Positions 6,712 through 13,294 of a stretch of 13,887 bases of DNA are shown here, piece after piece. The stretch is from Desulfomonile tiedjei (lineage in GTDB: Bacteria; Desulfobacterota; Desulfomonilia; Desulfomonilales; Desulfomonilaceae): positions 1 to 13,887 of the forward strand of contig DYRE01000020.1 in the NCBI GenBank assembly GCA_020718965.1. The letters are read 5' to 3'. How positions within the stretch are numbered: the stretch's first letter is position 1; every line of letters begins with the position of its first letter. The notes beneath the pieces were generated by a model that was not told where the DNA came from, did not search any database, and was given only the letters and a program-made list of their open reading frames with translations. A program made the position numbers and the translations under genes.

Positions 6712-8550
6712 ATGAATCATTCCAGAATTGAATCTTCTCCCATGACCAGGTTCCTCATGGGCAATGAGGCCATAGCGAGGGGGGTTATAGAAGCCGGTTG
6801 TTCTGTTGCTACAGCCTACCCAGGGACACCTTCATCGGAGGTAATGGAATCTCTGACCCGATGGAAAAAGGAACTGGACCATGAGATTTATCTTGAATGG
6901 TCTATCAATGAAAAGGTGGCTTTCGAGGTCGCATATGGCGCTTCACTTGCAGGAAGGCGCTCAGCGGTAGCCATGAAGATGGTGGGACTAAACGTGGCTT
7001 CGGACCCTTTCATGAGCGCGGCGTATCTCGGAGTTCGCGGAGGACTCGTGGTTATCGTCGCTGATGACCCTGGGCCTCACTCCAGCCAGACGGAGCAGGA
7101 TAGCCGATTCTTCGCGTGGTTTGCCAAGATTCCGGTCTACGATCCGGGCTCACCCGCTGAAGCTCTGACTATGACCCTCAAGGCTTTCGAAATGTCAGAA
7201 AAATATCACGTTCCTGTGATGTTGAGACCATGCCTAAGAGTTTGCCATGCCAGACAGAATGTTACGTTTTCCACGCCATCCAGGCCGGTAGATGTTGGTG
7301 AATTTGAAAAAAACTGGACAAGGTGGGCGGCTACTCCAAAATTTAGACTGGTCCTTCATGGAGAGTTAAATCAAAAAATTGAAAATCTGACTTTAGCCGA
7401 ACCAGATGCCAGACCTCGCCTTGTTGCCGGAGGGTCGAAATCCAGACTCGCTATAGTAACATCAGGTTCGGTTTCATCTCATGTAATGGATATTGTAACA
7501 TCTTTTCCTGAGATATCGGACCTGTCCGTCTATAAAGTGGACATCCCTTACCCGCTCAGCCAGAAAGATCTCCAGGAGATAGTGGATATTAGTGAGCGCA
7601 CTTTAATTGTAGAAGAAACTTACCCCGTAATTGAACTCCAGTCATCGAACAGGACAAAAATAATGGGGCGCTTGTCGGGACACGTGCCACTGCAGGGTGA
7701 ACTTTCGCCTGAAACGGTGGAAAGGATCATTCGGCAATTTACAGGCGCCGAAGACTCTCCTGAAATTGAACCTAAAGTAAAAGCCAGGAGACCTTCTCTG
7801 TGCGCAGGGTGCCCTCACAGACCTACTTTTTACATGATAAGGAAATTGTTTGATGATGCTATATATACTGGCGATATAGGTTGTTACACACTTGGTGTCA
7901 ATCTTTCAGCGGTTGACACATGTCTTTGCATGGGGGCCTCAATAGGTATGGCCTGCGGTTTTTCAAAGGCAACTGCCGGGACCCACAAAAAAAGCCAGAT
8001 TGTTGCCACAATCGGGGATTCAACGTTTTTCCACGCTGGGGTTCCCGCACTTATTAATGCGGTCCACACGGGCGCAAATTTTGTCCTTGTTCTGCTGGAC
8101 AACAATATTACAGCCATGACAGGAGGACAACCGACGCCGGCCACTAGATATGCGGCCGATGGATCAACAGCCGTTTCCGTAAACCTGGAGAGGCTGATAA
8201 CGGGTTGTGGAGTTGATTTTCTGGAGGTAGTAGATCCTTACGATTATGATTCGCTGGAGGATTCGTTAACAAGGGCAAAGACCTATTCCATAGATCAGGG
8301 AACAGGTGTCTCGGTTGTAATTGCCCGTCGACCCTGTATACGTACTGTTAAACCATTTCCCAAAGCGCTAGTTTTTGAGGTCGGAGCCAATTGTAACAGG
8401 TGCATGACATGCGTGCGGGATCTTGAATGCCCTGCGATAAGTTTTGTGAAAGAGGATAAAATGGTTAAAATTGACAGTGATCAGTGCTCCGGGTGTGGCT
8501 TCTGCGTCAAGGTTTGCCCGGAACACGCCATTTCCGCTCGAGGGGGATAA
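6712..8550 (+). CDS. iorA: Indolepyruvate:ferredoxin oxidoreductase, alpha subunit
   Basis: A 612-residue cytoplasmic TPP- and Fe-S-dependent subunit that oxidatively decarboxylates aryl-pyruvates (indolepyruvate, phenylpyruvate) to aryl-CoA with ferredoxin as acceptor. The N-terminal pyrimidine-binding domain opens with FLMGNEAIARGVIEAG and TAYPGTPSSEV. The TPP domain shows CAGCPHRP (364-371), GDIGCYTLG (from about 387), GDSTFFHAG (from about 435) and LLDNNITAMTGGQPTP (from about 461). The C-terminus is a 2[4Fe-4S] ferredoxin domain: C561, C564, C567, C573 and C592, C595, C598, C602. Length and domain order are as in known IorA. GGAG lies 13 nt before the ATG, somewhat far. iorB follows 2 nt after the stop. 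The direction in vivo (catabolic oxidation or reductive synthesis of aryl-pyruvate) cannot be told from sequence. Confidence 0.95.
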   Translation: MNHSRIESSPMTRFLMGNEAIARGVIEAGCSVATAYPGTPSSEVMESLTRWKKELDHEIYLEWSINEKVAFEVAYGASLAGRRSAVAMKMVGLNVASDPFMSAAYLGVRGGLVVIVADDPGPHSSQTEQDSRFFAWFAKIPVYDPGSPAEALTMTLKAFEMSEKYHVPVMLRPCLRVCHARQNVTFSTPSRPVDVGEFEKNWTRWAATPKFRLVLHGELNQKIENLTLAEPDARPRLVAGGSKSRLAIVTSGSVSSHVMDIVTSFPEISDLSVYKVDIPYPLSQKDLQEIVDISERTLIVEETYPVIELQSSNRTKIMGRLSGHVPLQGELSPETVERIIRQFTGAEDSPEIEPKVKARRPSLCAGCPHRPTFYMIRKLFDDAIYTGDIGCYTLGVNLSAVDTCLCMGASIGMACGFSKATAGTHKKSQIVATIGDSTFFHAGVPALINAVHTGANFVLVLLDNNITAMTGGQPTPATRYAADGSTAVSVNLERLITGCGVDFLEVVDPYDYDSLEDSLTRAKTYSIDQGTGVSVVIARRPCIRTVKPFPKALVFEVGANCNRCMTCVRDLECPAISFVKEDKMVKIDSDQCSGCGFCVKVCPEHAISARGG

Positions 8551-8552
8551 TT

Positions 8553-9086
8553 GTGGTTCAAGTGATTCTTTGTGGTAGGGGTGGTCAAGGAATTGTTTTT
8601 CTGACCAGATTGATGGGTGAGATTGCTACTCAAAAAGGGATGGATGTGATTTCATCAGAAACCCACGGCATGGCAGTGAGAGGTGGTTCAATAAACAGTC
8701 ATTTGAAGATTGGATCTTTCAGCTCACCTCTAATAATTGCGGGGCATGCCGATTACCTGGTATCTCTGGACGAGTCAGAAACCTGCAACAATGAGCATTT
8801 TCTAAGGAGAGGCGGAATAGTGTTTGAGAACTCCCTCTTGCCTTCTAAAGCTGGTTTGCTTAGGGTAGACGCAGCGGGCCTGGCGCGGGCCATTGGACGA
8901 ATACAGCTCGAGAACGTGGTTTTATTGGGATTCTCTGCCTCCATGGCTGATCTAGGGGTCTCTTTTTGCGACATTAAGGACAAACTGGCTGTTGAGACTC
9001 GAGAGGAGGTTCGGAGTTATAATCTCGCTGCGTTAAAAGCTGGACAAGAGGCGGCAGATCAATTGAAAGTTCTGAAGTTCCATTGA
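8553..9086 (+). CDS. iorB: Indolepyruvate:ferredoxin oxidoreductase, beta subunit
   Basis: A 177-residue partner of IorA, homologous to the gamma domain of pyruvate:ferredoxin oxidoreductases. The N-terminal VQVILCGRGGQGI is the conserved glycine-rich segment, and SSETHGMAVRGGSI is the other family hallmark. The start is taken as GTG at 8553, with GAGGGGG (8539-8545) 7 nt upstream; an ATG at 8484 in the same frame lies inside iorA and would add 23 residues unrelated to the family. Only 2 nt separate it from the iorA stop, so the two are co-transcribed and probably translationally coupled. No terminator was found after it. Confidence 0.94.
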   Translation: MVQVILCGRGGQGIVFLTRLMGEIATQKGMDVISSETHGMAVRGGSINSHLKIGSFSSPLIIAGHADYLVSLDESETCNNEHFLRRGGIVFENSLLPSKAGLLRVDAAGLARAIGRIQLENVVLLGFSASMADLGVSFCDIKDKLAVETREEVRSYNLAALKAGQEAADQLKVLKFH

Positions 9087-9154
9087 TTATCTTGCGACAA
9101 GGATATACGTTTTGTTTTCAGGAGTGGCGAAAGAATGTCGGAACTAGTTTAGTG

Positions 9155-9181
9155 TGGCGCCCCATGATATAATATTGGCGC
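9155..9181 (+). promoter_or_regulatory. Extended -10 promoter flanked by TGGCGC direct repeats
   Basis: TATAAT at 9168-9173 is preceded by TG one base upstream (TGATATAAT), an extended -10 element. The hexamer at the -35 distance is poor. Direct repeats TGGCGC at 9155-9160 and 9176-9181 flank the -10, spaced 21 bp start to start, about two helical turns. It would drive the small gene starting at 9205. Confidence 0.5.
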
Positions 9182-9204
9182 GAGTTTAATCCCGGAGGCC
9201 CAGA

Positions 9205-9465
9205 GTGAACATAGAAGAAGTCCTGATGGGATTGGCGGATAGGATTCTCGACATAGACGAGGCTTCGATGGCGTCGTTACAGGAGAAATACCTTAAGAAA
9301 GTGGCCGATTTTTCGGCTTCCAGAGATTGGGAACGTGCGATAATAGTTTATTTTATGATTAGTTCCGTTCGAGTCAAAAACAAAATTTTCAATGATCGCA
9401 TCAAGGGAAACGCTCCAAAAGATCCTATTAAGCCCTCCAAACATCTTTTCAAAGTAATAAAATAG
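9205..9465 (+). CDS. Small helical protein of unknown function
   Basis: An 86-residue protein I do not recognise. The start is GTG with GGAGG (9194-9198) 6 nt upstream, so translation is well supported. The sequence predicts mainly helices: an acidic N-terminal part (MNIEEVLMGLADRILDID), a middle region with SRDWERAIIVYFMI that resembles a single TPR-like helix pair, and a basic C-terminus (KPSKHLFKVIK). There are no cysteines, signal peptide or membrane segment, so it is likely cytoplasmic. It has its own promoter and lies alone between iorB and the Gln-rich protein gene. The charge split could suit nucleic acid or protein binding, but that is speculation. Confidence 0.75.
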   Translation: MNIEEVLMGLADRILDIDEASMASLQEKYLKKVADFSASRDWERAIIVYFMISSVRVKNKIFNDRIKGNAPKDPIKPSKHLFKVIK

Positions 9466-9697
9466 TATGATCTTTAATTTTTATTCTTAATAAATACTAT
9501 CATGTATTCAACATTATGCGTATTTATATCATTATGGAACTTTTTTTTGATTTGATTTTCTAATTAAAAGAAGTATAATAAGAGTGTCAAGGTTTTGGGT
9601 GTTTCATGCAGGGGATTGAGGAATTAAGGGCAATGAAAGCAGGTTTTATTTCTTTGTCCCCGAGATTTCAGTCGCCTGTTCTGAAAGGAGAAGCGTC
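9466..9697 (+). promoter_or_regulatory. AT-rich intergenic region with promoter for the Gln/Tyr-rich protein gene
   Basis: The stretch up to about 9590 is strongly AT-rich. A 7-bp inverted repeat, ATAGTAT (9462-9468) and ATACTAT (9494-9500), follows the previous stop but lacks a GC stem. A good promoter is TTGATT (9552-9557), 16 bp, TATAAT (9574-9579), with a T8 run just upstream (9541-9548) that could act as an UP-like element. This leaves a leader of about 110 nt. Within the leader an ATG at 9606 opens a 35-codon frame that ends at 9713, overlapping the main start out of frame; its ribosome binding site is weak. Confidence 0.55.
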
Positions 9698-10996
9698 ATG
9701 CGGAAAAATATAAGGATTCTACTCAGCGGCGCCTTTGTTCTGACTTTATTGATGGCTCCGTGTTTATCTCAGCCTATCCAAGCGCAAGGTTACGATACCA
9801 ACTCGTCTTCGTTGATGCAATCCGGGGCGGAAGGACAAAACAGCCAGATGCCGCAGGGGTATTATCCTTACTGGCATAATTATCTGGATAATATGCAAAG
9901 AGAGGGCGGATATTACTCCGTAACGGGCAATTATGGGAATTCCGCTCCCGTTACAAGCTATTATCCAGCAAATCCTTCCAGCGACGCCATGTCTCCTCAG
10001 GTTACCAGTCAATCCAGTATGTATTATAACCCTCAGGATTATTATGGGGCCTCGCAGCAGCAGGGTTACCAGCAACCGAATCAGGCGGCGGCCTATCAGT
10101 CGTATCAAAATCCGGTCCAACAATATACCCAGCCGCAGCCCGCTCAGACCAAACGATCTTCTAAGCGACAAAAGCAGGCTAATGTCCCGCAGCAAGTTCG
10201 GCAACCCGACTACGCTTCTCAGCAGCCGGCCTATTATCCTCAGCAGCAGGGATATGGCCAGCAGGCGTATGGTCAACAACAGGGTTACTCTCAGCAGCCG
10301 GTGGAAACTCAACCTCAGGATGCAGCCCCGGCGTACAGCGCTGACCCATCAGTTCAGGCCGCTCAGCAAAAAGCTTATGATAGAGCAATCGCCAGACAGA
10401 GGGCGGCTGAACTTGCCGCACAGCAGGCCGCGGCCTCTTCAGAACTTCAACAGACTCAGCAAATGTACATGGCCGCTCAGCAAAAGTTGAGGGAACAGGA
10501 ACAAAAACAAAAAGAACTACAGAATGAGTATCATAAGAAGTCCGTCGCTGAAGCTTATGAGAATCTCAGAGAATCCCAGAGAAGATACTATGACCTAATG
10601 GGTGTAGCGGCGGAGAACGCCAGGCAGACTCAGGCTCCCCAACAGGCGGCCCTGGCGCCTCAACAGCAGTATCAGCAGCAGCCACAGGCAGTGGCTCCAG
10701 CTCAGCCGTCTTACCCGCAGGGCGTTCCAGCGGCAAATTACCCTAATCCCGGTTACGGTCAACAGGGTTTCCCGGCTTCTCCCGGGGTAAACACAGGGGC
10801 GACCCAAATGGCGCCATCCGCCTATCCGCCCGGCCAATCTACTCCTATTCAGATTCAGCCGCAGCAACAGGCCCAACAGGAAAGTTCGGGTATCTGGTCA
10901 ACACTCAAGGAGATCTTTTCCCCTCCCACTACGGGACCGGTTCCCAATCAAAGAAGCATGTGGGAGAATAAGAAGAGTAGCGGCATAGGCGAATAG
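9698..10996 (+). CDS. Exported Gln/Tyr/Pro-rich low-complexity protein
   Basis: A 432-residue protein without a recognised domain. Residues 1-29 form a signal peptide (MRKNIRILLSGAFVLTLLMA, cleavage likely after PIQA); there is no lipobox, so it should be released into the periplasm or beyond. Residues 30-215 are rich in Gln, Tyr, Pro, Ser and Gly, with recurring QQGY, YGQQ and YYPQ units. Residues about 216-305 are charged and Ala/Gln-rich, predicted helical or coiled-coil (ELQQTQQMYMAAQQKLREQE). Residues 306-395 are again Gln/Pro-rich, and the tail contains SGIWSTLKEIFSPP. A clear AAAGGAG precedes the ATG. It is a single-gene unit with its own promoter and a strong terminator. The composition resembles prion-like or matrix-forming sequences; an envelope structural role is inferred, not shown. 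Confidence 0.85.
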   Translation: MRKNIRILLSGAFVLTLLMAPCLSQPIQAQGYDTNSSSLMQSGAEGQNSQMPQGYYPYWHNYLDNMQREGGYYSVTGNYGNSAPVTSYYPANPSSDAMSPQVTSQSSMYYNPQDYYGASQQQGYQQPNQAAAYQSYQNPVQQYTQPQPAQTKRSSKRQKQANVPQQVRQPDYASQQPAYYPQQQGYGQQAYGQQQGYSQQPVETQPQDAAPAYSADPSVQAAQQKAYDRAIARQRAAELAAQQAAASSELQQTQQMYMAAQQKLREQEQKQKELQNEYHKKSVAEAYENLRESQRRYYDLMGVAAENARQTQAPQQAALAPQQQYQQQPQAVAPAQPSYPQGVPAANYPNPGYGQQGFPASPGVNTGATQMAPSAYPPGQSTPIQIQPQQQAQQESSGIWSTLKEIFSPPTTGPVPNQRSMWENKKSSGIGE

Positions 10997-11017
10997 CTCA
11001 ACTATCCAAAAACCTAA

Positions 11018-11062
11018 AAAAAATAACCGGTGGTTGCGTTACACTACCACCGGTTATTTTTT
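11018..11062. terminator. Strong bidirectional Rho-independent terminator
   Basis: A long stem has left arm 11018-11034 (A run, then TAACCGGTGGT) and right arm 11046-11062 (ACCACCGGTTA, then T run), with an 11-nt loop. The GC-rich core AACCGGTGGT/ACCACCGGTT is perfect. A and T runs flank it on both sides, so it can end the rightward low-complexity gene (stop at 10996) and the leftward AAA+ gene (stop at 11086). Confidence 0.95.
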
Positions 11063-11085
11063 TGCAATAAGTGACAGAATAATTT

Positions 11086-12858
11086 TTACGATCTGTATGT
11101 TTGTTGAATTATCTCATTCAAGTATTTTTCCGGATTGTGAACGGCTTCTTTTGGGATAAGAAACTCATTGGAATCCGCTCTCTCCATTACCAGCTTGAGA
11201 CCATGGTGGTAATTTTGGAAAATCTTGCGACAGACTATAAGTGGTTCTTCGGATTCACTGAGTGATAATCTGGCCAATTCAAGTAGAGCTTCTTCGAGGA
11301 ACCTGATCTTCAATCCGTACGTCCTGAAAAATTCATCCTCGAACCCTTTGATCTCCTGCTCCACCTTGATGTATCTCTTGTACATTGTATCAGGTGAAAC
11401 ACCTTTCCCCGCCGCCGCCTCAACAATGACTTCCAACGCTTTACCTTCAAGCGCTTTACCATAAAGCTGTTCGAATTCAGCACGCCTCGCTTTCAATTCC
11501 TGCATGGTTTCATTTCTTTCGCAGGCGTCTACCTCTTCAAATATTTCGCATCTGGAAGGATGAAATTCATCTTTGAGAATGGCTTCAAGAAAAGGCCTTG
11601 GATCCTCAGCAAGGTCTCGAGTTACGGTGAATCGCTTCACATCGGCTGACGGAAGAACCCTTTCAAAACTTACAAGTATTTTCTCCATAACGCTTATAAG
11701 CGCCCTTGCCCCTGTCTTTTCTTCGTGAGCTTTTCCAGCCATGACTCTGAGAGCGTCATCAGAAAATCTGATGTCTATGCCATACGCCTTAAAATCCTGT
11801 TTCTTGGCTGTAACCACTGAAGAATAACGATTCTTGAGAATCTTGTAGAGATCATCTTCTGAAAGATCTTCCAGTACCGCTGTAACAGGTAACCGACCTA
11901 TAAATTCAGACTCAAAACCGAATTGTATGAGGTCCTCAGCCTTCAACCTTTGAAGCAAATCATTTCTATCATCCTTCTCTTTAAGAGAAGCCTCAAACCC
12001 AAGACCTTTCTGGGATAGGCGTCTTCCGATTATTTCTTCCAAACCGTTGAATGCCCCAGACACTATGAATAGTATGTCTCGAGTATTGATAGTCCTTTTG
12101 AGTCGCTTTCCCGTCTTCTGAAAATGTGCGGCGGCCTCCATCATAGAAACAGGATCATGAGCGACTTTAAGGTCGACTTCGGTTTCCTCCATCGGTTTGA
12201 GCAGATTTCTTTGGACGCCGGACCTTGAAACATCCAAACCGATAAGGTTACCGGATGAAGCGATTTTATCGATTTCATCGATGTATATTATGCCGAATTT
12301 CGCACGCTCTATGTCACCATCAGCTTCCTGCACCAGGTCTCTCACCAAGTCTTCGACATCTCCACCGACATATCCGGTTTCGCTAAATTTTGTAGCGTCG
12401 CCTTTAACAAATGGAACCCCAATTTTACGCGCTATGAGCTTGATAAGATATGTTTTGCCAACACCGGTAGGACCGATAAGAATGATGTTATTCTTGATCC
12501 TGCCAATACCCTCTCTTTCATAAGTATCCCCATGTTCCTGGAAATAACGAATGCGGTTGAAGTGAGTGCAAATTTTAGTTGCCAGTATTTCTTTAGCTCT
12601 ATCCTGACGAATCACGAACCTGTCGAGATACTCATGAAGTTCCGCCGGTTTCATCTCAAACCGGACGCTCGGAGATTTGGTATCCTGAGATACGTCCATT
12701 CCCTGCCCAGATTCCTCTACCCCTGGCCAAGGCCCTAGTTGCGTACCCATGATCCTTATCCGGTTGCCATACTTGTTTGCCAGAAAATCATTGATCTCTT
12801 TTTCTATTTCTTTGGCGTCAGGGAAATTTGTCGCTTGCAAATCGTCTTTTGTATCCAT
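11086..12858 (-). CDS. ClpX-like AAA+ ATPase with duplicated lid domain
   Basis: A 590-residue ATPase whose core aligns with ClpX, the protein-unfolding partner of ClpP. Walker A GPTGVGKT is at 129-136, the pore-1 loop GYVGGD at 162-167, Walker B IIYIDEID at 190-197, a ClpX-like SGVQRNLLKPMEET at 213-226, GAFNGLEEII at 268-277, the arginine-finger region EFIGRLP at 318-324 and sensor-2 GAR at 383-385. LGF (286-288) stands where ClpX has the IGF loop that docks on ClpP. It differs from ClpX in three ways: the N-terminal Cys4 zinc domain is absent, replaced by about 70 unrelated residues; the pore-2 RKH segment is replaced by a longer basic stretch; and a C-terminal extension repeats the lid domain (332-430 matched by 487-586). 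Length is well above the usual 420 or so of ClpX. No clpP is adjacent. It is probably a specialised unfoldase; HslU is less similar. Confidence 0.85.
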   Translation of the reverse strand: MDTKDDLQATNFPDAKEIEKEINDFLANKYGNRIRIMGTQLGPWPGVEESGQGMDVSQDTKSPSVRFEMKPAELHEYLDRFVIRQDRAKEILATKICTHFNRIRYFQEHGDTYEREGIGRIKNNIILIGPTGVGKTYLIKLIARKIGVPFVKGDATKFSETGYVGGDVEDLVRDLVQEADGDIERAKFGIIYIDEIDKIASSGNLIGLDVSRSGVQRNLLKPMEETEVDLKVAHDPVSMMEAAAHFQKTGKRLKRTINTRDILFIVSGAFNGLEEIIGRRLSQKGLGFEASLKEKDDRNDLLQRLKAEDLIQFGFESEFIGRLPVTAVLEDLSEDDLYKILKNRYSSVVTAKKQDFKAYGIDIRFSDDALRVMAGKAHEEKTGARALISVMEKILVSFERVLPSADVKRFTVTRDLAEDPRPFLEAILKDEFHPSRCEIFEEVDACERNETMQELKARRAEFEQLYGKALEGKALEVIVEAAAGKGVSPDTMYKRYIKVEQEIKGFEDEFFRTYGLKIRFLEEALLELARLSLSESEEPLIVCRKIFQNYHHGLKLVMERADSNEFLIPKEAVHNPEKYLNEIIQQTYRS

Positions 12859-12882
12859 CGTCGTGGGCCTTTCGCAATTACT

Positions 12883-13137
12883 TCAAACGATCATGTTTTG
12901 ACCGCTTTCGTTATCAATATGCGCAGCCATGTCATGATAGTCAATCTTATTGACAGTGTCAGAGTCAAGTAATTTCACCACGAGGTCAGATATATCTTTA
13001 CTGTTGTCATCAACATATAGGTAGCGTACTAAAATTCCGGCCTTCTTGTAAACTGAGTTTCGTAGACGGGTGAAAATCTTCAGATTAGTTTTTTGGACAG
13101 GTTTTTCAGAGGAGATCTATATTTTCGGCTGAATCAT
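12883..13137 (-). pseudogene. Small reading frame interrupted by one in-frame TAG (possible gene remnant)
   Basis: In the otherwise gene-free stretch 12859-13294, the minus strand has an ATG at 13137 that reads MIQPKI, then a TAG (13119-13117), then 77 open codons to a TGA at 12885-12883. The downstream part looks protein-like, for example KKAGILVRYLYVDDNSKDI, then alternating hydrophobic and acidic residues ending ESGQNMIV. No ATG, GTG or TTG follows the TAG until the GTG pair about 40 codons later, so it cannot simply start after the stop. No good ribosome binding site precedes the ATG. I do not recognise the family. It may be a decayed gene, a sequencing error, or chance. Positions 13138-13294 show nothing beyond a bulged hairpin, CATGGAATT/AATTCATG, near the TPR gene stop. 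Confidence 0.3.
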
Positions 13138-13294
13138 TCCAGACTGTGTCGACAACTTAGAAACAAATCTACTTGATTTTGATCTTGTCGAAAATATTTC
13201 GAGGTAACCTTGCCTGCTAAATGAATAGCCCCCGTGGTTATGGATGACAGATTGCCTAATCCTTTTAATTGAGATTGCTTCATGGAATTCAATT

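Noticed and set aside
9764..10490. Long open frames in other frames across the Gln-rich gene, including a 182-residue minus-strand frame rich in Leu/Arg/Ile
   Set aside because: These arise from the biased codons (CAG, CAA, TAT, CCG) of the low-complexity gene. They have no ribosome binding sites and repetitive composition.
12739..12972. 77-codon plus-strand frame overlapping the 5' end of the AAA+ gene
   Set aside because: It is mostly antisense to the ATPase start and its leader, has no ribosome binding site, and its sequence is not protein-family-like.
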